A DNA stretch of 64,000 nucleotides from Orthonyx spaldingii (lineage: Eukaryota > Chordata > Aves > Passeriformes > Orthonychidae). Position 1 is the first letter of the stretch. Every line of letters begins with the position of its first letter. Where the stretch lies: contig VZTJ01000764.1 in the NCBI GenBank assembly GCA_013397795.1, positions 742,854 to 806,853 of the forward strand, written 5' to 3'. A program made the translations under genes and the position numbers. This document shows, one piece after another, positions 63,201 through 64,000 of this stretch. The notes under the pieces were generated by a model. That model was not told the origin of the DNA, made no database searches, and saw only the letters and a list, made by a program, of their open reading frames with translations.

Positions 63201-64000
63201 TACAACATTTCCTAAAGGCAAGTGAAGGGCTAGTAAGTCCATGCCCAGAGCCATTCTTCTGCTCCTGATTTCACAGGCATTTAAATTTGGAAAAACCTTG
63301 AGCATGTATGGGTCGTGTGAAAAGAGTGCGCAGTCCATCGCCTTTCACCATCCCAAAGACACTGAGCACGAGAGGTCAGTGCACCAACTTCTCAGTGCAC
63401 TCACCTGAGCATCACCTATGGCTCCCCCACCCCTGGGACCACACTGCACCCTGGCTGGCCCAGGATCCGTGGAAAACTGCTGGGAGGCAGAGGTGGTTTT
63501 GAGGATTTACAGCCTTGCACAGCTTACAAGGCTACCCACAACTTTCACATGAAGCCCACACCTTCCCCTTCGTATTCCCAGCTGTGGTAACACAAGAATA
63601 AGAGTCACAAATTCTGGAAACTTTGGTCTAAACTTCCTTCCTTACTGAAGAAAATCTCAGCTTGTTGGTTGTTTGGGATTTTTTAAACACAGAGAAAAAC
63701 AAATGCCAATCTGTCAAGTGTAAAAACGATGTAAAGAGATTTTGTTTCTCTAATTGCTCAGCAGAACAATAAATGAATGAAAAGCTCTAGGAAGTCCTTT
63801 CCACTCTGCAGTATTTCTGCTGGTAACGCAGAACAATTTTTCTTGGTATTTCTCCCAATAAACAAAAACAACAGCAAACATTACCAGCTCTTTTATATTT
63901 GATCAAGAGATTAATGTTATTTATTCAAGAAAATCTTCACAAATATTCCTTCCCTTCTAAAAAGACCAATGACCACAGAGCCACGTGTCAGCAGTACCTC
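57231..64000. other. Single-copy DNA to the end of the window
   Basis: No gene, RNA or interspersed repeat recognised in almost 7 kb. Minor items are an ATG-free CpG pair near 59,729 ('acgcgcgg'), an imperfect inverted repeat 'ccggtgccgaggtaccgg' near 58,429, a possible partial CTCF-like core 'tgccagggggagg' at about 60,981, and a (CA)n stretch at about 62,143-62,156. All open frames are short and without domains. Confidence 0.4.

Noticed and set aside
1..64000. CRISPR array, operon, phage, bacterial mobile element or complete endogenous retrovirus
   Set aside because: No regularly spaced repeats, no closely packed frames with ribosome-binding sites, no paired LTRs and no gag/pol/env-like frames. 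The sequence is vertebrate nuclear DNA.

Overview
The window looks like non-coding nuclear DNA from a bird. The main evidence is a series of 5'-truncated CR1 (Chicken Repeat 1) LINE copies. Their 3' ends carry the typical avian motifs (a 'ggtctagtggaaggtgtccc' block, 'ccttccaaccc', and a tail of the ATTCTRTGA type). Interspersed repeats are otherwise sparse, the background is AT-rich and CpG-poor, and I see no long LTR elements. The species cannot be named from this sequence. I could not support any protein-coding exon, tRNA, rRNA or other known RNA gene. Nearly all open frames are short and uncorrelated with any recognisable domain. The window is therefore intergenic or lies inside one or more large introns, and the sequence alone does not decide which.

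Layout. 0.8-1.5 kb: a plus-strand CR1 with the end of ORF2. 1.8-2.25 kb: an ancient minus-strand CR1 reverse-transcriptase relic. 5.0 and 7.0 kb: short plus-strand CR1 tails. 7.6-7.73 kb: a T-run facing a long A-run that contains the only N. 9.2 kb: a MIR-like SINE relic. 9.3-14.1 kb: single-copy DNA. 14.1-15.0 kb: a longer CR1 whose tail runs into a TA/CATA/GT microsatellite. 15.5 kb: a short CR1 piece. 21.2-21.5 kb: an ancient CR1 RT relic. 22.7 kb: a plus-strand CR1. 24.6 kb: an old CR1 tail. 26.5, 32.9, 40.7 and 49.3 kb: minus-strand CR1 pieces. 34.2 kb: a decayed tandem duplication. 46.4-46.8 kb: another ancient CR1 RT relic. 51.7-52.3 kb: an L2-type LINE relic. 52.3-64 kb: single-copy DNA with no recognised interspersed repeat.

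No genes act together here. The points most worth a second look are: the segregation of the ten better-preserved CR1 copies by orientation (all plus to the left of 23 kb, all minus to the right of 26 kb); a set of very old LINE/SINE fossils; small CpG-enriched islets at 26.2, 43.3-44.4 and 57.1 kb, one with a near-perfect RFX X-box palindrome and one with a consensus splice donor; a 309-codon open frame running antisense through a CR1 into unique DNA; and several single-copy blocks that look like conserved non-coding elements. No novel multi-gene system is visible.
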